Shown here in pieces: positions 6,815-14,558 of a stretch of 64,000 nt of DNA. The notes beneath the pieces are model-generated. The model did no database searches, was not told where the DNA came from, and worked only from the letters and a program-made list of their open reading frames with translations. How positions within the stretch are numbered: the stretch's first letter is position 1; every line of letters starts with the position of its first letter. The position numbers were made by a program, and so were the translations under genes. The stretch spans positions 66,288 through 130,287 of the forward strand of contig NZ_JAWLVJ010000013.1 of the NCBI RefSeq assembly GCF_033100395.1, read 5' to 3'. The stretch is from Terasakiella sp033100395. GTDB taxonomy: Bacteria; Pseudomonadota; Alphaproteobacteria; Rhodospirillales; Terasakiellaceae.

Positions 6815-8521
6815 GTGACAACACGTATTACAGTCGATCCGGTCACGCGTATTGAAGGCCACCTTCGTATCGATGTTGAAGTTAACGACGAAGGTCGTGT
6901 CAGCAAATCCTGGTCATCCGGCCAGATGTGGCGCGGTATCGAAAAAATCCTGGTTGGGCGTGACCCACGTGAAGCCTGGTTGTTTACCCAGCGTTTCTGT
7001 GGTGTATGTACAACTGTACATGCCATCACGTCCGTTCGTGCGGTGGAAAACGCGCTTGGGCTGGAAGTTCCGATCAATGCACAATTGGTGCGTAACATTA
7101 TTCAGACAGCACATGCGATCCAGGATCATATCGTGCATTTCTATCACCTGTCCGCTGTGGACTGGGTGGATGTGGTGTCTGCATTGGATGCGGACCCGGT
7201 TGCCACATCGAAATTGGCCGAAAGCTTGTCTGATTGGCCATTAAACGGTCCGCACGAAATGAAAGCGGTTCAGGACCGTTTGAAAACATTCGTTTCCAGC
7301 GGTCAGTTGGGACCGTTTGCATCCGGTTACTGGGGTCACCCGGCGATGAAATTGACACCGGAAGTCAACCTGTTGGCGGTTGCGCACTATCTTCAGGCGC
7401 TGGAAGTTCAGAACTATTGCAACAAAATCGTTGCGATCCTGGGCGGTAAATCCCCGCATATTCAAAATCTGGCTGTTGGCGGGATTTCAAACTCCGTCAA
7501 TATGAACAGCCAGTCGGTTCTGAATATGGAACGGATCATGATGATCAAAGGCTGGATTGATAAGCTGGAACATTTTGTGAAGTCAACTTACATGTCCGAC
7601 GTTCCAGCCATTGGTGCATTCTATCTGGATTGGGCTGGTTATGGCGCAGGGGTGACAAACTACCTGACCGTTCCAGATTGCCCGCAGGATACCAAGGGTA
7701 CCAAGTTTGATTTGAAAGGTGGCTATATTAAAGCCGGTGATCTGTCTTCTATTACAGAAATTAAAGATTTTCACGATCCCTTCTTCCAGAAAGGTGTGGC
7801 GGAATGTTCCAAACATGCCTGGTATGAAGGTGATGAGACCCTGCACCCATGGGAAGGAGAAACCGAACCACAATACACAGATTTCCAGGATGATGGTCAA
7901 TATTCCTGGATTAAGGCACCGACCTTTAACGGGGAACGTGCACAAGTGGGGCCATTGGCGAACGTCATGGTCTGGCTGGCGCAAGGTCACGAAGGCACCA
8001 CGAAATACGTCAATGATGCGGTTTCTACAATCAAGGCGGTTTCCGGAGCTTCTGACATTCCTTTGGCGGCTTTCCATTCAACAATCGGTCGTCACGCGGC
8101 CCGTGCAATCCGCGCGGGTGTAATGATGGATACGTTGAAAGAGCAATGGCAGAAGCTGGTTGATAATATTGCCTCTGGTGATACGGACAGCTTTAACGCA
8201 CCAACCTTCCCGAAAGGGGAAATTCGCGGTGTGGGTCATCATGAAGCGCCACGCGGGACTCTGTCGCACTGGGTGGTGATTGAAGATGCCAAGATCAAAA
8301 ACTATCAGGCGGTTGTTCCAAGTACATGGAATGCCGGACCACGTGCGGAAAATGGCGATATCGGGCCGTATGAAGCATCCCTGATGGATAACCCGGTGGC
8401 TGACCCAGAAAAGCCGCTGGAGGTTTTGCGGACCGTACACTCCTTTGATCCATGTATCGCCTGTGCGATCCATATGGTGGATACGGAACAAAAACCAATC
8501 GTAAAGGTGAAAGCCCTTTAA
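6815..8521 (+). CDS. hybC: [NiFe]-hydrogenase large subunit precursor (HybC-like)
   Basis: A 568-residue catalytic subunit holding the Ni-Fe(CN)2CO centre. The N-terminal Ni ligand pair is Cys62/Cys65 in RFCGVC, the RIEGHLRI (L1) motif precedes it, and the C-terminal pair is Cys547/Cys550 in DPCIACAIH. Cleavage after His553 by the HybD protease would remove the last 15 residues. Start is GTG at 6815 with AGGAG at 6803-6807. All catalytic motifs are canonical, so the unusual small subunit is paired with an apparently normal active site. It has no signal of its own; it would be exported with HybO. A strong hairpin follows the stop codon. Confidence 0.96.
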   Translation: MTTRITVDPVTRIEGHLRIDVEVNDEGRVSKSWSSGQMWRGIEKILVGRDPREAWLFTQRFCGVCTTVHAITSVRAVENALGLEVPINAQLVRNIIQTAHAIQDHIVHFYHLSAVDWVDVVSALDADPVATSKLAESLSDWPLNGPHEMKAVQDRLKTFVSSGQLGPFASGYWGHPAMKLTPEVNLLAVAHYLQALEVQNYCNKIVAILGGKSPHIQNLAVGGISNSVNMNSQSVLNMERIMMIKGWIDKLEHFVKSTYMSDVPAIGAFYLDWAGYGAGVTNYLTVPDCPQDTKGTKFDLKGGYIKAGDLSSITEIKDFHDPFFQKGVAECSKHAWYEGDETLHPWEGETEPQYTDFQDDGQYSWIKAPTFNGERAQVGPLANVMVWLAQGHEGTTKYVNDAVSTIKAVSGASDIPLAAFHSTIGRHAARAIRAGVMMDTLKEQWQKLVDNIASGDTDSFNAPTFPKGEIRGVGHHEAPRGTLSHWVVIEDAKIKNYQAVVPSTWNAGPRAENGDIGPYEASLMDNPVADPEKPLEVLRTVHSFDPCIACAIHMVDTEQKPIVKVKAL

Positions 8522-8534
8522 GGTGAAACCTTGA

Positions 8535-8587
8535 AAAGGGTGTCAGGATCCGTCCCTCTCAAAGCACGTCCTGACACCCTTTCTTTT
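8535..8587 (+). terminator. 14-bp perfect hairpin between hybC and hybD
   Basis: The left arm (8535-8548) and right arm (8569-8582) are perfectly complementary over 14 bases with a 20-base loop, followed by CTTTTC. It could be a leaky terminator or an mRNA-stabilising stem that lets the structural genes be expressed above the maturation genes hybD-hypC. The tail is only a short T run, so complete termination is doubtful. Confidence 0.7.
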
Positions 8588-8609
8588 CTGATTGAAGACA
8601 GGTGAAAAT

Positions 8610-9152
8610 ATGACAACGGAAATTCTGGTAATTGGTCTGGGTAATGTGTTGATGCAGGACGAAGGCGTCGGTGTTCGCGCCGTAGAAGCCCTGGAAGGCT
8701 TGTATGACGTTCCTGAAAATGTGGTCATGATGGATGGCGGCACAACGGGCACGGAACTGTTGGAACCCATGCGCGATGTAAAGCATCTGATCGTAACGGA
8801 TTCTGTTAACACAGGTGATCCGGAAGGGACGCTTGTGCGTCTGGCTGATGAACAGGTGCCTGCCTTTTTCCAGACAAAAATTTCCAATCACCAGCTTGGC
8901 TTGTCTGATCTGCTGGGTATTTTGCAGCTGCAAGGCCAATCTCCGGAAACTGTCACCATCATTGGCATGGTGCCTTATAAGTTGGAAGAAAGTCTGGGAC
9001 TAAGCCCGGAAACAGAAGAACGTGTTTATAAAATGCTGGATATGCTGGTTGATGAAATCGAAGGTCGCGGTGTTGAATTAACTAAACGTGATGTGCCTGT
9101 GGCTGGTTTCTGGTCGCAACATGCGCAGAACGGATGTCTGCCATGTGCATAG
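8610..9152 (+). CDS. hybD: Hydrogenase maturation endopeptidase HybD
   Basis: A 180-residue member of the HybD/HycI protease family. It removes the C-terminal tail of the large subunit once nickel is in place. The opening ILVIGLGNVLMQDEGVG contains the first nickel-binding acidic residue (Glu18); a second (the Asp of VTDSVNTGD) and the histidine (SNHQLGLSD) follow at the expected spacing. I chose the ATG at 8610, preceded by AGGTGA, over a TTG at 8592. Its client is HybC, two features upstream. The 3' end overlaps the start of the next gene by ten bases, suggesting coupled translation. Confidence 0.92.
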   Translation: MTTEILVIGLGNVLMQDEGVGVRAVEALEGLYDVPENVVMMDGGTTGTELLEPMRDVKHLIVTDSVNTGDPEGTLVRLADEQVPAFFQTKISNHQLGLSDLLGILQLQGQSPETVTIIGMVPYKLEESLGLSPETEERVYKMLDMLVDEIEGRGVELTKRDVPVAGFWSQHAQNGCLPCA

Positions 9153-9418
9153 GGACGCCGGTTAAGGTTATTGAAAATCGTGATTTCACCGCCCTTTGTG
9201 AGGGGCGCAACGGTGTTGTTGAAGTCAACATGATGCTGATCGGCCCGCAGGAAGAAGGCACATGGGTATTGAGTTTCCTCGGTTCGGCCCGTGAAGTCCT
9301 GACAGAAGAAGATGCTCAGAATATCGATAGCGCCCTTGATGGTCTGGCTGCGATCATGAATGGGGCGGATGAAATTGATGTTGATTCATATTTCCCCGAT
9401 ATTTCCCTTGAAAAATAA
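9143..9418 (+). CDS. hypC: HypC/HupF-family hydrogenase maturation chaperone
   Basis: A 91-residue chaperone with the family start MCIGTPVKV. Cys2 is the essential residue that binds the Fe(CN)2CO precursor with HypD and docks on the large subunit, so I place the start at the ATG at 9143 rather than 9134. Internal motifs ALCEGR and GTWVLSFLGSAREVL are closer to HupF (a dedicated HypC paralogue of uptake hydrogenases) than to E. coli HybG. It is the last gene of the hyb operon and overlaps hybD. The general factors HypA, B, D, E and F must be encoded elsewhere. Confidence 0.9.
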   Translation: MCIGTPVKVIENRDFTALCEGRNGVVEVNMMLIGPQEEGTWVLSFLGSAREVLTEEDAQNIDSALDGLAAIMNGADEIDVDSYFPDISLEK

Positions 9419-9582
9419 CATGCGATAGTATTCTCTGGTCCCAAGGTAGGGGGCCGTTATCTTATTTCTGAATAGGTTGTTCTCCTTATTGAAATGAGTT
9501 AACGGAATCTATAACCTTTAGAAGTACGCTAAAAAGTACCGTAAATTCTTCTGCCCATACAGGGGCGGCAAAAGGCCGAGAC

Positions 9583-10863
9583 ATGCATTGGAATATTGAA
9601 AAAAGAATTGATAACAGTGAAATCCTTGTTGTCGATGACAATGTGGTAAATCAGAAAGTCCTGGGCAAAGTTCTGGAAAGTAAGGGCTATGGTGTCAACT
9701 GTGCCTCTGATGGTCCTGAAGCGCTTGAAAAAGCAAATGAAATTCTACCAGACCTTATTCTGCTGGATGTTCAGATGCCGGAAATGGACGGCTTTGAAGT
9801 CTGTCGTCGCTTAAAAGCAAAAGCCGAAACAGAAGACATCCCTGTTATTTTTATTACGGCAACGGACACAATCGAAGGCAAGGTTGAAGGGTTTAAAGCA
9901 GGGGCGGCTGATTACATCCCGCGTCCACTACAGATGCCCGAAGTTTTGGCACGTGTGGGTAACCAATTGACCATTCAGATGTTGAAACGCAACGCGAATG
10001 AAGAAAAAGACCGACTGCAAAAGATTTTAGGTGCCTTGCCTGTGCCTTATATGATCTCCAAAATTGATGATGGGCAGATCATTGAAATGAATGAAAAGGC
10101 AGGTAGTGCCCTTGATGTTGCCCATGAAGATATCAAAAAATATAAATCCACAGATTTTTACGCCACCCCGCAAATCCGTCCGCGCTTGGTAGAATTGGTT
10201 CAACGTAATGGGCTTGTGGCGAATGAAGAGATTGAACTGATCACGCGCACGGGCGTGCCGTTTACATCGCTGTTTTCAGCAACACCGCTGTGTCTGGGTG
10301 GGGTAGATGTTTTTTTCGTAACCTTCAGTGATATTACGGAACGTAAAGAAACCGAACTTGCGCTGGAAAAAGCGGCAACGACGGATTATCTGACAGGCAT
10401 TCTGAACCGCCGTGCGTTCATTGAACGTTGCGTTGCTGAACGTCAACGTTCCAACCGGAACAAAAATCCGATTTGCATGCTGATGATTGATATTGATCAC
10501 TTTAAAGCCATCAACGACACCCATGGTCATGACATTGGTGATGATGCTCTGAAAGTGTTGGTGGAACTGGTCGGACATAATCTGCGTCTGACAGATGCCT
10601 TTGGCCGTCTGGGTGGGGAAGAATTCGCACTGTTGCTGCCAGAAACCGACTTGAAGGGGGCCCTGATCCTCGCCGAACGTATCCGTGAACGGGTTGAAAA
10701 GAATGAGATGGTTCTGGCAGACGGCAAAGTCCTGACCATGACCATCAGCAGTGGCTTGGCCGAATGGACGGCGGATATGAGCTATGATCAGGTTCTGAAA
10801 CTGGTTGATGAACGACTTTATGCTGCCAAAAATAATGGCCGCAATCAGGTTGTTGCCTCTTAA
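9583..10863 (+). CDS. Response-regulator diguanylate cyclase (REC-PAS-like-GGDEF)
   Basis: A 426-residue cytoplasmic protein likely making cyclic di-GMP from two GTP. Residues 10-130 are a receiver domain with acceptor Asp62. Residues 145-255 look like a PAS sensor, and residues 265-425 are a GGDEF domain with an active GGEEF (344-348). The inhibitory I-site RxxD (Arg335-Asp338) sits exactly five residues before it, so feedback inhibition is expected. It follows the hydrogenase operon after 164 bases with no shared promoter evident; a functional link is not shown. No cognate kinase is adjacent. Confidence 0.93.
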   Translation: MHWNIEKRIDNSEILVVDDNVVNQKVLGKVLESKGYGVNCASDGPEALEKANEILPDLILLDVQMPEMDGFEVCRRLKAKAETEDIPVIFITATDTIEGKVEGFKAGAADYIPRPLQMPEVLARVGNQLTIQMLKRNANEEKDRLQKILGALPVPYMISKIDDGQIIEMNEKAGSALDVAHEDIKKYKSTDFYATPQIRPRLVELVQRNGLVANEEIELITRTGVPFTSLFSATPLCLGGVDVFFVTFSDITERKETELALEKAATTDYLTGILNRRAFIERCVAERQRSNRNKNPICMLMIDIDHFKAINDTHGHDIGDDALKVLVELVGHNLRLTDAFGRLGGEEFALLLPETDLKGALILAERIRERVEKNEMVLADGKVLTMTISSGLAEWTADMSYDQVLKLVDERLYAAKNNGRNQVVAS

Positions 10864-11063
10864 AGGCGCTTTTTCATTAGTCTTTCGCTGTCTTTTGCCA
10901 TTGTTTCTATGCGTTCCCGTTCGCGTCGGGGGCTGTTTTTATCGCTATTGGCAAAGCGAAATTTTCCAAATAAGACACAGCCTTTCATGCCCGGGTCGCA
11001 TTTTTGACCCGGGACATGTTCACATTCGCCTTTGACTTCGTTGGGGCAGCTCCAACCGGACAT
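10860..11063 (-). CDS. Small cysteine-containing protein, unknown
   Basis: A 67-residue protein with Cys6, Cys14, Cys22 and Cys29 in its N-terminal half and a strongly basic, charged C-terminus (KNSPRRERERIE). Spacing of the four cysteines suggests a small metal-binding or disulphide knot, but I know no family. A GGAG ribosome site 8 bases before the ATG overlaps the stop codon of the upstream flavin-binding gene, so the two are probably co-transcribed. The 3' end overlaps the diguanylate cyclase stop by four bases, tail to tail. A perfect 8-bp hairpin (10990-10997 with 11006-11013) lies inside the gene. Confidence 0.65.
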   Translation of the reverse strand: MSGWSCPNEVKGECEHVPGQKCDPGMKGCVLFGKFRFANSDKNSPRRERERIETMAKDSERLMKKRL

Positions 11064-11072
11064 TAGTGTCTC

Positions 11073-11705
11073 CTAATCTGTTGCCCCATGATCTTCCACC
11101 CAGCGGGGGTCGTCAACATGTTTTCCGACTTCCAGTGTGAGTGGGATGACACCGGCCCAGACGGGAAGGGCATAGTCTTCTTCGTCATCCACGGGCGGAC
11201 CTGTACGGACCTTGGCGGAAACTTCTTTCAGGTCAAATTGTAGAACCGACGTCGCCTTTAATTCCTGCGGGTTTGGACCACGGATACCATCGAAACGGTC
11301 TGGCGTGATCTTTTTCATCATCAAATCAAGAAGGTGCAGTGCCTCAGTATCATCATTAATCAGGGTCGCTTTGGAAAAGATCATGACGCTGCGATAATTG
11401 GCGGAGTGGTGAAAACTCGAACGTGCCATGACCAACCCATCCAGCAGGGTAACCGTGATACAGGCTTCCTCGCCATTGATAAGCGTCTGGAACAGGCCAT
11501 TTTTGCTGGAGCCGTGGATATAGAGCTTGTCGTCCACACGCCAGTGCACCGTCGGCTGAACCATCGGGCGGTCCGCCATTTTGGCACCTACGTGGCAGAT
11601 ATAGGCTTCATCCAGAATGGAATTTACCAGGTCAACATCATATTCAGCGCGTTGATGGCCCCGCTTCATTTTGGTCCGTGGGGTGATGGGGTAAGTGGTG
11701 GTCAT
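11073..11705 (-). CDS. Pyridoxamine 5'-phosphate oxidase-like flavin protein
   Basis: A 210-residue split-barrel protein of the FMN-binding / NimA-like group (IlDEAYICHVGAKM..RPMVQPTVHWR, HGSSKNG, YRSVMIFSKA). Members reduce nitro compounds or bind flavin or haem; the exact substrate cannot be read from sequence. It is divergent from a MocR/PdxR-type regulator with 87 bases between them, a very common arrangement in which the regulator controls this gene. GGAG is placed well before the ATG. Confidence 0.85.
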   Translation of the reverse strand: MTTTYPITPRTKMKRGHQRAEYDVDLVNSILDEAYICHVGAKMADRPMVQPTVHWRVDDKLYIHGSSKNGLFQTLINGEEACITVTLLDGLVMARSSFHHSANYRSVMIFSKATLINDDTEALHLLDLMMKKITPDRFDGIRGPNPQELKATSVLQFDLKEVSAKVRTGPPVDDEEDYALPVWAGVIPLTLEVGKHVDDPRWVEDHGATD

Positions 11706-11740
11706 TCGTTTTCTCCTTTCGTGTGAAAAGAAAATGACCT

Positions 11741-11790
11741 AATATTGGTTCTAAAATAAGTTCCAATTCATAAAAAATATTGGTACCAAT
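11741..11790. promoter_or_regulatory. Repeated AATATTGGT boxes, likely MocR operator
   Basis: AATATTGGT occurs at 11741-11749 and 11776-11784, 35 bases apart, and the second copy is part of the perfect palindrome ATTGGTACCAAT (11779-11790). A further CCAAT half-site sits at 11763-11767. MocR regulators usually bind direct repeats in the divergent promoter. The palindrome ends two bases before the regulator's ATG, so binding would also block its own expression. Confidence 0.6.
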
Positions 11791-11792
11791 TT

Positions 11793-13256
11793 ATGGATAT
11801 CCTGATTACCCAATTACTGTCGGACTGGAAACCAACAGCGCAGAAACCGCTTTATCGATCTCTTTATGGGGAATTACGCGACCGGATCAGCGCAGGGGAA
11901 ATTTGCCCCGGTGCCAGTTTACCGCCATCGCGCACCTTGTCGAAAGGTTTGGGTATTTCCAGAAATACAGTCAATCAAGCCTTTGAAATGTTGGTGGCGG
12001 ATGGGTTTTTATGCAGTCGTCCCGGGGCAGGTTTTTACGTCAGTACTGATTTGGATGTTCAGTTTCTGCAAACCGTAAAGCTTGAAGAAAACTCAGACAT
12101 GCAGCTGGGTGAGATTAGCCAGCGTGCGAAAAAATGGATGGGTGTTTATCGTCACAAACGGGTGGGATCAAACGCTGCTGCCTTTTCTCCGGGCAAACCC
12201 GCGTTGGATGAATTTCCCTTTGATATCTGGGCACGCCTGTTGTCAAGACGTTGGCGGATGTCTGGCCCCAAACTGGGGATGGAAGAAACCTCTAAAGGCT
12301 ATCTTCCCTTGCGCCAACATATCGCGCGACATCTGGCCACAACACGTGGATGTTTGTGTGAGGCAGAAGATATCATTATCGTATCCGGCGCGCAGCAAGG
12401 GCTGGATTTGATCGGACGTGTCTTGTGGGATGAAGACGACGTGGTTGTGACGGATGACCCTGCCTTTCCCGGTATATCAGGTGTTCTGGCAGGCGTCGGG
12501 GTGATGCATTTGCCCGTTCCGATTGATGAAGAGGGAATGAAGATTGCCGATCTTCCCAAAGAATATGCGCCCAAAAGTTTTTTAGTCACGCCCTCCAGAA
12601 ACTATCCGGTTGGTGTCACCATGTCTTTGGTCCGACGCCTGGAACTGTTAAAGACAGCGCGGGAACATAAGGCCTGGGTGGTGGAAGATGATTTTGACTG
12701 TGATTTCCGCTTTGACGGTCAGCCGCTTTCCTCCCTGCAAAGTATCGATCGGGATGGTCGGGTGATTTACGTCGGAACTTTCAGTCGCATTTTGTTTCCC
12801 ACCCTTCGCCTTGGCTTTGTTGTAGTGCCTAAATCTGTTACACCTGCGTTTGAAGCGGCCAAAGCTTATATCGATGGTCATGCCTCCATCGTACATCAGG
12901 CGGCTCTGGCGGATTTTTTTGAAGAGGGATATTTTGACAGTCATCTGCGCCGCATGAAGAAACTTTATGCCGCGCGGCGAAATCATCTGATTGATCGCCT
13001 TGAACAGGAATTCAAAGATTATCTGGACGTTATGCCGTCCGATGGTGGCTTGCATTTATGTGTGACATTTAAGCATCCTTGCGATGACGTGGGGTTTGCG
13101 AAGAACTTATCAAAGGATGGGGTAACAGTTCGTCCCTTAAGTCCTTTTTATAAAAACAAAAATACACCGAGCGGGATGGTCATGGGCTTTGCCGGATATA
13201 CTGAATTGCAGCTGGATCAGGGACTTGAGGTCATAAAAAAACACCTGCATCTTTAA
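11793..13256 (+). CDS. MocR/PdxR-family transcriptional regulator
   Basis: A 487-residue GntR-type winged helix (residues 15-85, ISAGEICPGASLPPSRTLSK and the recognition helix of GISRNTVNQAFEML) fused to an aminotransferase fold (110-487). The aminotransferase part binds PLP as a sensor; the Schiff-base region is VIYVGTFSRILFPTLRLGF, where the usual lysine position reads as Arg (FSRILFP). PdxR-type members keep Lys (FSKTLFP), so PLP may bind differently or the effector may differ. No ribosome site precedes the ATG; the operator palindrome occupies that space, so the message may be leaderless. The probable target is the divergent flavin protein. Confidence 0.88.
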   Translation: MDILITQLLSDWKPTAQKPLYRSLYGELRDRISAGEICPGASLPPSRTLSKGLGISRNTVNQAFEMLVADGFLCSRPGAGFYVSTDLDVQFLQTVKLEENSDMQLGEISQRAKKWMGVYRHKRVGSNAAAFSPGKPALDEFPFDIWARLLSRRWRMSGPKLGMEETSKGYLPLRQHIARHLATTRGCLCEAEDIIIVSGAQQGLDLIGRVLWDEDDVVVTDDPAFPGISGVLAGVGVMHLPVPIDEEGMKIADLPKEYAPKSFLVTPSRNYPVGVTMSLVRRLELLKTAREHKAWVVEDDFDCDFRFDGQPLSSLQSIDRDGRVIYVGTFSRILFPTLRLGFVVVPKSVTPAFEAAKAYIDGHASIVHQAALADFFEEGYFDSHLRRMKKLYAARRNHLIDRLEQEFKDYLDVMPSDGGLHLCVTFKHPCDDVGFAKNLSKDGVTVRPLSPFYKNKNTPSGMVMGFAGYTELQLDQGLEVIKKHLHL

Positions 13257-13332
13257 AAAGCACTTCCATTTCCTGAAAATGGCCTTATATAGCGCAGACT
13301 TTTATAATGCCTGTTATGGGAAGGGCTGTTCG

Positions 13333-14469
13333 ATGACCCCAAAGATTTCTGCTTTTTTAAATGATGCCGATCAGAATTCACCGTTTCTGGTGGTGGACCT
13401 TGATGTGGTGGAAGATCGCTATACGCAACTGAATTCTTCATTTAAAGAAGCGCATATCTATTATGCCATGAAAGCCAATCCGGCCCGTCCTATCCTGGAA
13501 CGTCTGAATGATCTTGGTTCTTGCTTCGATGCGGCCAGCATTGGAGAAATCGAAGAATGTCTGGCGGTTGGCGTGGACCCGAAACGCATTTCCTTTGGCA
13601 ATACGCTGAAGAAAAAAGGAGATATCAAGAAAGCTTTTGATCTGGGTGTCGATCTGTTCGTCTTTGACTGTATTGAAGAGTTGGAAAAAATTGCCGAAGT
13701 CGCACCGGGGGCGCGCGTCTTTTGCCGCATTCTGGTCAACCGCCATGGGGCAGGGGCAAGCTGGCCTTTGTCGCGCAAATTCGGCTGTTCGTCGAACATG
13801 GCACATGACCTGATGATGCAGGCAAAAACCAAAGGCCTAGTGCCGTTTGGGATTTCCTTCCATGTGGGGTCACAGCAACTGGACCCGGCGCACTGGGGTA
13901 AGGCAATCAATGATGTCTCCATCCTGTTTGATGCCTTGGCAGAACAGGGCGTGAATCTGGAAATGGTCAATATCGGTGGCGGCTTCCCGGCAAATTATTC
14001 AGAAGAAATTCCTGCACTGTCAGATTTTGTGGATTTCATTAAAGAACATTTTACTACCTATTTTGGCGACAATTGGCCAATGATTTATACCGAACCCGGT
14101 CGCTTTATTGTTGCGGAGGCAGGCGTTCTGCAAAGCGAAGTGGTCTGTGTTTCCATCAAAGACTTTGGCGAGGAAATTCGCTGGGTCTATCTGGATGTGG
14201 GCAAATTCGGCGGGCTGGCTGAAACCATTGATGAATCCATTATCTATAAAATCCAGACCGAATATGGCGAAGATGACATGGGCCCCGTGATCGTTGCCGG
14301 GCCAACGTGTGACAGCTGTGATACGCTTTATGAGCGCACCTTCTATCAGCTACCACTGGCACTGAAAGCGGGCGACAAGGTGCAGGTGTTGTCAGCCGGG
14401 GCTTACACGACAATGTATGCATCCCAAGGCTTTAACGGTTTTGCACCGCCTAAAGAGTATTTTGTTTAA
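13333..14469 (+). CDS. Ornithine/lysine decarboxylase (fold III PLP enzyme)
   Basis: A 378-residue alanine-racemase-fold decarboxylase, likely converting ornithine to putrescine for polyamine synthesis. PLP lysine is Lys47 in YYAMKANP; the glycine-rich phosphate site is VNIGGGFP, followed by EPGRF; the catalytic Cys-Asp of the partner subunit is in GPTCDSCD near residue 328. Length and motifs match the eukaryote-like ornithine decarboxylases of alphaproteobacteria rather than the large E. coli SpeC. I chose the ATG at 13333; the frame is open to 13279, but those residues are not family-like. Whether ornithine or lysine is preferred is not decided by sequence. Confidence 0.9.
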   Translation: MTPKISAFLNDADQNSPFLVVDLDVVEDRYTQLNSSFKEAHIYYAMKANPARPILERLNDLGSCFDAASIGEIEECLAVGVDPKRISFGNTLKKKGDIKKAFDLGVDLFVFDCIEELEKIAEVAPGARVFCRILVNRHGAGASWPLSRKFGCSSNMAHDLMMQAKTKGLVPFGISFHVGSQQLDPAHWGKAINDVSILFDALAEQGVNLEMVNIGGGFPANYSEEIPALSDFVDFIKEHFTTYFGDNWPMIYTEPGRFIVAEAGVLQSEVVCVSIKDFGEEIRWVYLDVGKFGGLAETIDESIIYKIQTEYGEDDMGPVIVAGPTCDSCDTLYERTFYQLPLALKAGDKVQVLSAGAYTTMYASQGFNGFAPPKEYFV

Positions 14470-14476
14470 AGTAACA

Positions 14477-14545
14477 GCGTCATTCCTGCGAAGGCAGGAA
14501 TCTTTTTCAGATACAATGAGATCCCTGCCTTCGCAGGGATGACGC
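14477..14545. repeat. REP-like inverted repeat between convergent genes
   Basis: Two 26-base arms (14477-14502 and 14520-14545), inverted copies differing at two positions, are built on the motif CCTGCGAAGGCAGG, itself an imperfect hairpin. Such GTCATTCC-type elements are dispersed in many proteobacterial genomes. Its position just after the decarboxylase and just before the helicase stop suggests a bidirectional terminator or mRNA 3'-end protector. Confidence 0.8.
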
Positions 14546-14558
14546 ATTCAGTATGATC

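Noticed and set aside
9419..9582. Possible terminator or promoter between hypC and the diguanylate cyclase
   Set aside because: No stable hairpin with a T run and no clear promoter could be supported.
10990..11013. CCCGGGTC/GACCCGGG hairpin as a terminator for the diguanylate cyclase
   Set aside because: It lies more than 120 bases past the stop, inside a convergent reading frame, and has its T run in the loop rather than after the stem.
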